A DNA stretch of 64,000 nucleotides, taken from contig NZ_BBYM01000038.1 in the NCBI RefSeq assembly GCF_001570405.1, positions 1-64,000 on the forward strand, in the 5' to 3' direction. Positions 8,085-15,727 of this stretch are shown piece by piece. The position numbers and the translations under genes are program-made. Source of the stretch: Microtetraspora niveoalba (GTDB lineage: Bacteria > Actinomycetota > Actinomycetes > Streptosporangiales > Streptosporangiaceae). Under the pieces are notes generated by a model that saw only the letters and a list, made by a program, of their open reading frames with translations, made no database searches and was not told the origin of the DNA. Within the stretch, counting starts at the first letter, position 1. Each line of letters begins with the position of its first letter.

Positions 8085-8664
8085 GCAGCCCAAGCTGCCC
8101 AAGGCGATCAAGCTGTTGGTCGCGGGCGGCTTCGGAGTCGGAAAGACCACGATGGTGGGCGCCGTGTCGGAGATCCGGCCGCTGCGCACCGAGGAGACGC
8201 TCACCGACCGCAGCGTGGGCGTCGACGACCTGTCCGGAGTGGAGGCCAAGAGCACCACCACCGTGGCCATGGACTTCGGGCGCATCACCATCGGCGACGA
8301 GTACATGCTCTACCTGTTCGGCACGCCCGGCCAGGAGCGGTTCTGGTTCGTCTGGGACGAGCTCGCGCGCGGCGCGCTCGGCGCGGTGGTGCTCGCGGAC
8401 ACCCGCAGGCTCGCCGACTGCTTCCCCTCCGTGGACTACTTCGAGCGCAGGGGAACGCCGTTCGTCGTGGCGGTCAACTGCTTCGACGGCTCCCCGCGGT
8501 ACGACCTGGACGAGGTGAAGCTCGCGCTCAACCTCGGCTCCGAGGTCCCGGTGCTGCTGTGCGACGCGCGAAGGCGCGAGTCGGGCAAGGAAGTGCTGAT
8601 CAGGCTGATCGAGCACGCGTACAGCAGGCGCCCGGCGGCGGCCAAGGAGGTCTCGGCCCGCTGA
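8065..8664 (+). CDS. Small GTPase (CvnD family)
   Basis: GTP-binding protein (199 aa) of the MglA/CvnD-like branch of Ras-type GTPases. Visible motifs are the P-loop GGFGVGKTT (about 21-29), a TTTVAMDFG switch I segment, FGTPGQERFW for G3, and VNCFD for the guanine-specificity loop, which is the NxxD form common in this family. It is the presumed output switch of the conservon complex. The reading frame overlaps CvnC by 20 bp. No conservon-linked P450 follows directly; the nearest is the P450 at 476-1831 upstream. Confidence 0.94.
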   Translation: MASGRSEQPKLPKAIKLLVAGGFGVGKTTMVGAVSEIRPLRTEETLTDRSVGVDDLSGVEAKSTTTVAMDFGRITIGDEYMLYLFGTPGQERFWFVWDELARGALGAVVLADTRRLADCFPSVDYFERRGTPFVVAVNCFDGSPRYDLDEVKLALNLGSEVPVLLCDARRRESGKEVLIRLIEHAYSRRPAAAKEVSAR

Positions 8665-8860
8665 TCGCGCGGCGTCCGCGCCGCCCGCCGGGTCTCGGCC
8701 CGGCGGGGCGGGGCGCGCCGGGTTTGTCCGAGCCGGGACCGGGCACGGCAGCCTGAGAGCGCGCCCGCTCGCCGCCCACCCGGCACGGCAGGAGAGAGTC
8801 ACGCGGCGACGCGGCAGCGCGGGAGCGGTCGTCGGACCGAGGCCGAGCCGCTGGGGGAGC

Positions 8861-9961
8861 ATGAGCCGCCTGCGCGACATCCGCTGGAGCGACAGCCTGA
8901 GCTACGTCATCCCGCTGCTCGCGGTCGTGACGCTCGGGCTCACCTGGGGGCGCCTGCTGCCGCCCGTCGTGGTGGTCGTCGTCGCGTTGCTGCTGGCCGG
9001 GGCGGTGCTGTCCGCCGTCCACCACGCGGAGGTCGTCGCCCACCGGGTGGGCGAGCCGTTCGGGTCGCTCGTCCTCGCGGTGGCGGTGACCGTCATCGAG
9101 GTGGCGCTGATCGTCAGCATGATGTTGTCCGCGAAAGGCGGGGCGTCGTCGCTCGCCCGCGACACCGTCTTCGCCGCCGTCATGATCACCTGCAACGGCA
9201 TCGTCGGGCTCTCGCTGCTCTTCGCCACGCGGCGGCGGCGTGTCGCCGTGTTCAACGCCGGGGGCACCGGGAGCGCGCTCGCGTCCGTGGCGACCCTCGC
9301 CACGATGTGCCTGGTGCTGCCCACCTTCACCCCCACCACACCGGGACCCGCCTTCTCGCCGCCCCAGTTGTGGTTCGCCGCCGTCGCCTCGCTCGCGCTG
9401 TACGTGTTGTTCGTGGTCACCCAGACGATCCGGCACCGGCAGGCGTTCCTGCCGGTCACCGAGGCGGGCGAGGTCATCGACGCCGACGAGCACGAGCCGC
9501 CCTCGATGCGGCTGACGTCGGGCAGCCTCGTCCTGCTGCTGGTGGCGCTGGTCGCCGTCGTCGGCCTGGCCAAGGTGGAGTCGCCCGCGATCGAGGCGGC
9601 GGTGAGCGCGGCGGGGCTGCCGCAGTCGGTGGTGGGCGTCGTGATCGCGCTGCTGGTCCTGCTGCCGGAGACCATCGCCGCCGTACGGGCCGCCCAGCGG
9701 GGCCGGGTGCAGATCAGCCTCAATCTGGGGTTCGGCTCGGCCATGGCCAGCATCGGGCTGACCATCCCGACCATCGCCGTCGCCTCGACGTGGCTGGGCG
9801 GCAGGCTGCTGCTCGGACTCGGCTCGATGCAGATCGTGCTGCTGGCCCTCACGGTCGTCGTGGCCACCCTCACGGTCGTCCCCGGGCGGGCGACCCTGCT
9901 CCAGGCCGGTCTTCACCTGGTGCTGTTCGCCGCGTTCCTCTTCCTCGCGGTCAGCCCATGA
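8861..9961 (+). CDS. chaA: ChaA-like Ca2+(Na+)/H+ antiporter
   Basis: Integral membrane cation/proton exchanger (366 aa, about 11 membrane spans) of the CaCA superfamily. Two homologous halves each carry an acidic exchange motif: VTVIEVALIVSMML in the first and VLLPETIAAVRAA in the second. A hydrophilic loop at about residues 195-220 separates them. It extrudes Ca2+ or Na+/K+ in exchange for protons; the ion preference is not readable from sequence. The ATG start follows CCGCTGGGGGAGC, which contains GGGGGAG. It stands alone between the conservon and the convergent sugar operon, with a strong hairpin downstream. Confidence 0.85.
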   Translation: MSRLRDIRWSDSLSYVIPLLAVVTLGLTWGRLLPPVVVVVVALLLAGAVLSAVHHAEVVAHRVGEPFGSLVLAVAVTVIEVALIVSMMLSAKGGASSLARDTVFAAVMITCNGIVGLSLLFATRRRRVAVFNAGGTGSALASVATLATMCLVLPTFTPTTPGPAFSPPQLWFAAVASLALYVLFVVTQTIRHRQAFLPVTEAGEVIDADEHEPPSMRLTSGSLVLLLVALVAVVGLAKVESPAIEAAVSAAGLPQSVVGVVIALLVLLPETIAAVRAAQRGRVQISLNLGFGSAMASIGLTIPTIAVASTWLGGRLLLGLGSMQIVLLALTVVVATLTVVPGRATLLQAGLHLVLFAAFLFLAVSP

Positions 9962-9997
9962 CACACACGCGGCACCGGCGCCGTCAGGGCCCGGCGG

Positions 9998-10029
9998 CCG
10001 CCGCCGGCCCGTACGGGGGCCGGCGGCGG
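9998..10029. terminator. Bidirectional terminator hairpin
   Basis: Perfect 13-bp arms (9998-10010 and 10017-10029) flank a 6-nt loop between the convergent antiporter and SIS-domain genes. There is no T-run, as is usual in GC-rich actinomycetes. Confidence 0.7.
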
Positions 10030-10049
10030 TCAGCCGCGGAGAGGGGGCC

Positions 10050-10805
10050 TCAGAGGGAGCGGCCCTCGGCGGAGTGGAGGCGGCGGCGGTGGTCGGCGAA
10101 CACCTCGTCGTTCGACGACACCGTGGCGCCCGGGACCGTCGGCGAGACGAAGGTCGGCACCACGACGCCCCTGCCGGCCAGGACGGCCGCGGTCCGGGTC
10201 ACGATCTCGTGGCTGACCACGCAGGCCACCACCGTGGACGCGCCGCCGACCGGCCGGTCCCAGCCGTCCACCTCGACGATCGCGTCCTGCACGGGGACAC
10301 CGGTGTCCACGGTGATGTCGCAGATCTCGGCGATCCGCTGTCCCGAGGAGTGCTCGGCCGGGCGCTCCAGGTTGGCCACCGAGGTCACCGCGACCGTGAA
10401 CAGGCCGCGCTTGGCCGCGTACATGGCCGCCTCGACCGGGGCGGCGTTACGCCCGCCGTGGGAGTACACCACCATGACGTCACCGGCCGCGAGCGGCTCG
10501 TGGTCCAGGTATTGCTGGACGTAGCCCTCGGTGCGCTCCAGCCAGAGCAACTCGCGGACGCCCCCGGGCCCGAGCACGTTGTGCCACATCAGCCGGGGGT
10601 CGGTCAGCGGGTGCAGGCCGGCGAAGCTGCCGTAACGCGGGAAGGCGTCCATGGTGGGGATCACGGAGTGGCCGCTGCCGTACAGGTGGATCAGGCCGTC
10701 GTTCTGGATGGCGTCGGCGCAGCGCTCGGCCACCGTGTTCAACGCCTCGTCCTGGGTCGAGACGAGCCGATCAAGGATGTCGATCATGATCCGGGTGTAG
10801 CTCAC
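10050..10805 (-). CDS. SIS-domain sugar-phosphate-binding protein
   Basis: Cytoplasmic protein (251 aa) with a sugar isomerase (SIS) fold: an N-terminal helical region, then LIHLYGSGHSVI and VMVVYSHGGRNAAPVEAA as the phosphosugar-binding loops. It resembles the UPF0309/SIS group rather than classical MurQ etherase. The GTG at 10805 was chosen because AGGAAGGAAG lies just upstream; the in-frame extension to 10898 has no ribosome site. It is the last gene of a six-gene sugar operon, so it probably processes or binds the phosphorylated sugar made by the ROK kinase. An amino sugar is a reasonable guess, but no deacetylase or deaminase is present. Confidence 0.82.
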   Translation of the reverse strand: MSYTRIMIDILDRLVSTQDEALNTVAERCADAIQNDGLIHLYGSGHSVIPTMDAFPRYGSFAGLHPLTDPRLMWHNVLGPGGVRELLWLERTEGYVQQYLDHEPLAAGDVMVVYSHGGRNAAPVEAAMYAAKRGLFTVAVTSVANLERPAEHSSGQRIAEICDITVDTGVPVQDAIVEVDGWDRPVGGASTVVACVVSHEIVTRTAAVLAGRGVVVPTFVSPTVPGATVSSNDEVFADHRRRLHSAEGRSL

Positions 10806-10894
10806 AGGCTTCCTTCCTGCGGGGCGCGTCACGGGATGCGCGCCGTCGACTCGTGGGGTGTTGACTCGTGGGGACGCGTCCCCACGGAGGTGGG

Positions 10895-11635
10895 TCACGG
10901 GTTGCGCAGCGCCAGCCGCACGCGGTACCGGTCACCGCGCATCACGCTGCGGACGTACTCGAAAGGGCCGTGGGCGTCGAAGGTGAGCCGTTCGACGTAG
11001 AACGCGTGGGCTCCGGGGGTGACGCCCAGGGTCGTCGCGTCCTCGTCCAGCACCCCGCCGACCGTGAACGTCTCGATCGCCTCGCGCGGCACCAGCCCGT
11101 ACGTGTCCTTGAGGACCTGGTAGAGCGACCGGTCGGTGAAGTCCAGCTCGGCGATGCCGGGGAACCGTTCGAGGGGGAGCAGGGCCGTCTGCACGCCGAC
11201 CGGGCGGGAGCCGTCGGTCCTGAGCCGCCGCAGGCGGAGCACCGGCGCGTCCGGAGGCAACGCCATCTCGGGCGGCAGCGCGGCCTCCTCCGCCGTGACG
11301 ACGTCCTGTTCGAGCACCCGCCCACCCGATGTGTGCCCGAGGTCGGCCAGCTCCGCGGTGAAGGACGTGACGCCCCTCGCCCCGGCGGTCAGGCTGGTGT
11401 CGCGGACGAAGGTGCCCCGGCCCTGCTCGCGGACGAGCGCGCCGCGATCGACCAGCCGGGCGAGCGCCTGCCGGACCGTGACCCGGCTGACGCCGTACGC
11501 CTTGCCGAGCTCCTCCTCGGTGGGCAGCCGCCCTCCGGCCCGCCACTCGCCCTCGTCGATCCGCTGCTGCAGGTCTCGCTCGACCTGGAGGTAGAGCGGG
11601 ACTCCCGAGGTGGGATCCAGCGCCTTCACGATCAT
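10895..11635 (-). CDS. GntR/HutC-type transcriptional regulator (UTRA domain)
   Basis: Regulator of 246 aa. An N-terminal winged helix (about 12-75) has the GntR recognition segment GVSRVTVRQALARLVDRGALV, followed by the hinge REQGRGTFV. A UTRA effector-binding domain (about 95-240) ends with the typical EYVRSVMRGDRYR strand. HutC/DasR-like proteins sense phosphorylated sugars, which fits its place after the ROK kinase (4-bp overlap) in the ABC operon. It probably autoregulates the operon; a repeat cluster upstream of the binding-protein gene is the candidate operator. Confidence 0.9.
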   Translation of the reverse strand: MIVKALDPTSGVPLYLQVERDLQQRIDEGEWRAGGRLPTEEELGKAYGVSRVTVRQALARLVDRGALVREQGRGTFVRDTSLTAGARGVTSFTAELADLGHTSGGRVLEQDVVTAEEAALPPEMALPPDAPVLRLRRLRTDGSRPVGVQTALLPLERFPGIAELDFTDRSLYQVLKDTYGLVPREAIETFTVGGVLDEDATTLGVTPGAHAFYVERLTFDAHGPFEYVRSVMRGDRYRVRLALRNP

Positions 11636-12486
11636 TCTTTCTCCAATCGCGCGGTCAGGAGCGCGCCCACGACCCCGGCACGTGATCCGAGCTCCGCCGC
11701 GCGCACCGGGACCCCGGCCCCGTCAGGAGAGGCGAAGCGCGCGACGTGGCGGTCCAGGAGCGGGCCGAGGACGTCCATCGCGTCCGCGAGCCCGCCTCCG
11801 ATGAGGATCACATCGGGGTCGATCACGCTGGCCAGCGCCGCGACGCCGCGGGCCAGCCGTACGGCGTAGCGGTCGAGTTCGGCGGCGGCCGCCTCGTCGC
11901 CGCCGCGCGCGGCGGCCACGAGGGCGGGTCCTCCCGGCAGCGCCGATCCCGACGCGGCCAGCTCGAACGGCCCGTGCCCCGCGGCCTCACCCGGCGCGGC
12001 CGGGGACCCGGGCGCGGAGTCGGGCGTGGGCAGCCAGCCCCACGATCCCGCGCTGCCGTGCGCCCCGGACCAGATCCGGCCGTCCACCATGAGCGCGCCG
12101 CCGATGCCCGTGCCGACGGCCAGCAGCACGGCGGACCTCGCCCCCTTGGCCGCGCCCTCGGCCGCCTCGGCCAGCAGCGTGAGATGGCCGTCCAGGCCGA
12201 GCCGCACGCTCGCGCCGAGCAGCCGCTCCAGGTCCTCACGCAGTGGGCGGCCCTCGATCCAGGGCAGCGCGGGGACGAAGAGGGGCCGGTCGCCGTCGGA
12301 CGTGCCCGGAAGCCCCACCCCGACCCCGTCCGGCCGCCCGGCTTCCGCGCACAGGCCGGCGACCTGGTCGAGGAAGGCGTCGTACGAGCCCGCGACCGGG
12401 ACGGAGACGACCTCCCCCCGGCGACCGGCGGTTTCGGTCAGGACGCGGACGGAGGTTCCGCCCACGTCGATGCCGACGAAGATCAC
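11632..12486 (-). CDS. ROK-type sugar kinase
   Basis: Actin-like ATPase-fold kinase (284 aa). The N-terminal phosphate-1 loop is GIDVGGTSVRVL; the catalytic segment is RLGLDGHLTLLAEA, where ROK enzymes have DNDANxxALAE. The phosphate-2 loop is AVGTGIGGALMVDG, and an adenosine motif follows near the C-terminus (DVILIGGGLADA). The ROK zinc-binding Cys cluster is not visible, as in some N-acetylglucosamine/glucose kinases. The GTG start overlaps the permease stop (GTGA). It should phosphorylate the monosaccharide delivered or released by the adjacent ABC transporter. Confidence 0.85.
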   Translation of the reverse strand: MIFVGIDVGGTSVRVLTETAGRRGEVVSVPVAGSYDAFLDQVAGLCAEAGRPDGVGVGLPGTSDGDRPLFVPALPWIEGRPLREDLERLLGASVRLGLDGHLTLLAEAAEGAAKGARSAVLLAVGTGIGGALMVDGRIWSGAHGSAGSWGWLPTPDSAPGSPAAPGEAAGHGPFELAASGSALPGGPALVAAARGGDEAAAAELDRYAVRLARGVAALASVIDPDVILIGGGLADAMDVLGPLLDRHVARFASPDGAGVPVRAAELGSRAGVVGALLTARLEKE

Positions 12487-13307
12487 CCCTTCACCCCCGT
12501 CCGCGCCACGCTGCGGACGAACACGCGCTGCGCGAGCAGGAACACCAGCATGGTCGGCACGCTCGCGATCAGCGCCCCCGCCATGACGACGTTCTGGTAG
12601 CGCACGCTCGTGCTGTACGACAGCAGCCGGCTCAGCGCGAGGACCACCGGGAACTTGTCGTCGGACTGCAGGATCGACAGTGGCCACAGGAAGTTGTTCC
12701 AGTAGAAGACGAACGCGAAGATCGCGAGACTCACGACCGCCGGGCGCAGCAACGGCGTGATGACCCGCCACAGGATCCGCGCCTCCGAGGCGCCGTCCAT
12801 CCGGGCCGCGTCGATCAGCTCGTCGGGCACGTCCGCGATGAACTGCCGCATCAGGAAGATGCCGAACGCGTTGGCGAGCCACGGCAGCATCACGCCGAGG
12901 TAGGAGTCGGCCAGGCCCATCGTGGAGACCAGCCAGTAGAGCGGGACGAGGGTCACGATCGGCGGCAGGAACATCGTGGCGACGACCGCCCAGAACAGCA
13001 CCTCGCGTCCCCTGAAGCGGTACTTCGCGAAGACGTAGCCCGCCATCACGCTGGTGACCAGGACCGACACGGTGGACACGCCGGCGATCAGCACGCTGTT
13101 GAGGAACGCGCCGCCGAACGGGATGACCTGGAACACCTCGCCGAACGCCCCGAACGTCGGGTCGGCGGGGAACCAGGTCGGAGGGATCTTCTGCAGCTCC
13201 TCCGGCCCCTTGAGCGCCGAGATGACCATCCAGTAGAGAGGGAACAGCGGCACCAGGATGACCAGCGTGAACGCCAGTCCGGTCGCCACCCGTGCGACAC
13301 GCCTCAT
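12483..13307 (-). CDS. Carbohydrate ABC transporter permease (MalG type)
   Basis: Inner-membrane permease (274 aa, six predicted spans) of the CUT1 sugar ABC family. The cytoplasmic EAA loop reads ELIDAARMDGASEARILWRV, the site that docks the ATPase. The ATG has a GAGGAGGCGG ribosome site and overlaps the stop of the upstream permease (ATGA). No ATPase is encoded in the operon, so a shared MsiK-type ATPase encoded elsewhere is expected, as in other actinomycete sugar transporters. Confidence 0.94.
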   Translation of the reverse strand: MRRVARVATGLAFTLVILVPLFPLYWMVISALKGPEELQKIPPTWFPADPTFGAFGEVFQVIPFGGAFLNSVLIAGVSTVSVLVTSVMAGYVFAKYRFRGREVLFWAVVATMFLPPIVTLVPLYWLVSTMGLADSYLGVMLPWLANAFGIFLMRQFIADVPDELIDAARMDGASEARILWRVITPLLRPAVVSLAIFAFVFYWNNFLWPLSILQSDDKFPVVLALSRLLSYSTSVRYQNVVMAGALIASVPTMLVFLLAQRVFVRSVARTGVKG

Positions 13308-14239
13308 GACCGCCTCCTCATCGCGGCGAGAACGGCTCCGGCGACCGCGATCAGGACGAGGAGCAGGCTGAACGCCATCGCGCTCGCCTGTCCCGCCATG
13401 CCGTACTGGAAGGCGGAACGCTGGATGGCGAACGACAGCACCGTCGTGCTCTCCGCGGGCCCTCCCTGCGTGAGGATGTAGACCGGGTCGAAGACCTGGA
13501 TCGCGTTGATGATCGCGATCAGCACGATGAACGTCGTCGTACGGCGCAGCAGGGGCAGCGTGACGCTCACGGTCTGCCGCCAGAAGCCGGCGCCGTCGAT
13601 GCGGGCCGCCTCGTACAGGTCGAGGGGGATCTGGGTGAGCCCGGCGATGACGAGGATCGTGTAGTAGCCGATCATCTGCCACACGTGGAAGACCACCAGC
13701 GAGACCAGCGCCGTGCCCGGGTCGCTGAGCCAGGCCGGCGCGTCCAGTCCGACGGCCGCGAACGCCTGGGCGATCGGCCCGTAGTCGGGCGCGTACAGCG
13801 CTCCCCAGACGATCGCGATGGCGATGGCGGGCACGACGTACGTCGAGAACAGCGCCGCCCGGGCCAGGCCCTTGCCCGCGCTCTTCGGGAAGTAGAGCAG
13901 CATCCCGAGCGCGAGGGCGAGGGGGATCGTGACCACCAGGACGAGCAGCACGTAGATCGCGGTGTTGCGGAGGGCGGTGAAGAACTCCTGGCCGGCCAGC
14001 AGGTCCCGGTAGTTGCCGAGCCCCCGCCACGACATCTCCGAGAGCGGCGTGTACATCGACCAGTCGTGCAGGCTGATCCAGAACGTCAGCGCGATCGGCA
14101 CGGCGACGAACACGCCGATGACCGCCATGGCGGGCGACAGGAAGGCGATCGTCGCCGCCTTCCTGGACACCCCTCGGGCTCCCGCCCGCCGTCCGGACGC
14201 CGCCCGGACGGCGGGGGTGGAGCGGGTGCCGACCGTCAT
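13304..14239 (-). CDS. Carbohydrate ABC transporter permease (MalF type)
   Basis: Inner-membrane permease (311 aa, six spans) with a charged N-terminal tail of about 28 residues. The EAA loop DLYEAARIDGAGFWRQTVSV is followed by QVFDPVYILTQGGPAEST, a signature of MalF-type CUT1 subunits. It pairs with the MalG-type subunit to form the channel. Start ATG 14239 overlaps the binding-protein stop. Confidence 0.94.
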   Translation of the reverse strand: MTVGTRSTPAVRAASGRRAGARGVSRKAATIAFLSPAMAVIGVFVAVPIALTFWISLHDWSMYTPLSEMSWRGLGNYRDLLAGQEFFTALRNTAIYVLLVLVVTIPLALALGMLLYFPKSAGKGLARAALFSTYVVPAIAIAIVWGALYAPDYGPIAQAFAAVGLDAPAWLSDPGTALVSLVVFHVWQMIGYYTILVIAGLTQIPLDLYEAARIDGAGFWRQTVSVTLPLLRRTTTFIVLIAIINAIQVFDPVYILTQGGPAESTTVLSFAIQRSAFQYGMAGQASAMAFSLLLVLIAVAGAVLAAMRRRS

Positions 14240-15555
14240 GCGCCGGCCTTGGTGAGGACGTCCGCGACCTCCTTCTGCGCCGCGGCCATCGCCTCCTGCG
14301 CGGTCTCCTTGCCGAAGACGACGTTCTCGACGTGCTTCTGCACGGCCTGGCTCATGGCCTCGCCGCCGAGCACGGAGGGGAACGGCTTCGCGTTCGGCAG
14401 CTCGGCCACGTACGCCGCGATGAACGGGTCGGACAGGTCGCCCTGGTGGGCGGTCAGGTCGCCGGTGCGGCTGGGCAGGATGCCCATCGACATGAGGATG
14501 TCGCCCATGGCGGAGGAGCCGTTCCTGCCGCTGTCCGGGCCGTTGAGGAAGGCGAGGAACTTCCACGCGGCGTCCTGCCTGGCCGCCGGAGCCTTGCCGT
14601 TCACGACGGTCAGCCACGAGTACGAGACCGGGGCGGAGGCGGTGCCGCCCGGGCCGACGGGGATCGGGGCCACGCCGACGTCGCCGTACTTCGCGCCCAT
14701 GGCCTCCTTGAGCGCGCTCTGCCACCAGTTGGCCATGATGATCATGCCGGTCCTGCCGTTGACGAAGTTGTCGAGGTAGGGGCCGGTGGTGTTCGCGTTC
14801 GCGCTGCTCATGGACGACTGGGTCGAGCCCTCCTTGACGAGCCGGGCGTACAGCTCGGCCGCCGCGACGACCTTCGGGTCGTCCAGCTTGGGGGTGCTCC
14901 CGTCGAGGAGCGCGCCGCCGTTCGAGCCGACGAGCGACAACCAGGGGTGGACGACGCCGGCGGGCCAGCTCGTGATGACGCCGAAGCCCTGCTGGGTGAC
15001 CTTGCCGCCGTCGCGCCTGGTCAGCTTGGCGGCGGTGGCGACCAGCTCGTCCCAGGTCTTCGGCGGCGCCGCGACGCCCGCCTCGGCGAAGAGCTTCTTG
15101 TTGTAGTTGAGCGCGTACAGATCGACCTCGTTGGGATAGCCGCGGGCCGCGCCCTGCTTGGTGACGCCCTCCGCGAGGTTGGCCGGCCAGTTGGCCTTGA
15201 GATCGGCGGCGGCCGCCGCCGGGGCGGGCGCGGCGAGGCCGTCCCTGACCAGCTCGGGCAGCCAGAGGTCGTAGATCCCGGCGATGGTCGGGCCGCCCGG
15301 GCTCGCGCCCTGCGTTCGGAGCGTGCTGAGCAGGTTGGCGAACGGGACGGCCCTGACCTCGACGGTGACGCCGGGGTTCTTCTTCTCGAACGCGGAGGCG
15401 GCCGCCTTGAGGGCGGTCACCTGTTCGGGGCCCCAGTGGGTGAGGAACGAGATCGTCTGCTTGCCGCCGTCTTTCCCGGCGTCGCCCGAGCCGCCACATG
15501 CGGTGAGCGTGAGCGCCAACGCGGCGCCGAGGGAGATCACTCCGGTGATCCTCAA
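14236..15555 (-). CDS. Sugar-binding lipoprotein of ABC transporter
   Basis: Extracellular solute-binding protein (439 aa, family 1). The signal peptide (about 1-20) ends in lipobox LTAC, so the mature protein is probably lipid-anchored at Cys20. Mature features include FLTHWGPEQ near the N-terminus and conserved aromatic positions such as ITSWPAGVVHPW. It is the first gene of the minus-strand operon (lipoprotein, two permeases, ROK kinase, GntR, SIS) and captures the sugar for import. The substrate is unknown; no glycosidase accompanies it. Confidence 0.92.
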   Translation of the reverse strand: MRITGVISLGAALALTLTACGGSGDAGKDGGKQTISFLTHWGPEQVTALKAAASAFEKKNPGVTVEVRAVPFANLLSTLRTQGASPGGPTIAGIYDLWLPELVRDGLAAPAPAAAAADLKANWPANLAEGVTKQGAARGYPNEVDLYALNYNKKLFAEAGVAAPPKTWDELVATAAKLTRRDGGKVTQQGFGVITSWPAGVVHPWLSLVGSNGGALLDGSTPKLDDPKVVAAAELYARLVKEGSTQSSMSSANANTTGPYLDNFVNGRTGMIIMANWWQSALKEAMGAKYGDVGVAPIPVGPGGTASAPVSYSWLTVVNGKAPAARQDAAWKFLAFLNGPDSGRNGSSAMGDILMSMGILPSRTGDLTAHQGDLSDPFIAAYVAELPNAKPFPSVLGGEAMSQAVQKHVENVVFGKETAQEAMAAAQKEVADVLTKAGA

Positions 15556-15600
15556 GGGGGTTGCCTCCTCCCCGCTGCACGGCGCCGCTCTCGGACGGCG

Positions 15601-15628
15601 TCGTTACATCGTTAGGTTGTTATAACGA
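15601..15628. promoter_or_regulatory. Candidate operator/promoter of the sugar ABC operon
   Basis: TCGTTA occurs at 15601 and 15609 and its inverse TAACGA at 15623, with a perfect octamer GTTATAAC at 15619-15626. This lies 46-73 bp upstream of the binding-protein start, in an AT-rich island. It is a plausible site for the operon's GntR regulator, but it does not match the DasR consensus. Confidence 0.45.
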
Positions 15629-15727
15629 ATTTCCCGATATATGGGAACCCCCTGGTGTTCCACGGGAGCGGCCCGCGCCGCCGGGTCGGCGCGGGCCGCG
15701 AAGGTGAGGAGGAGTGGCGGTGGACGG

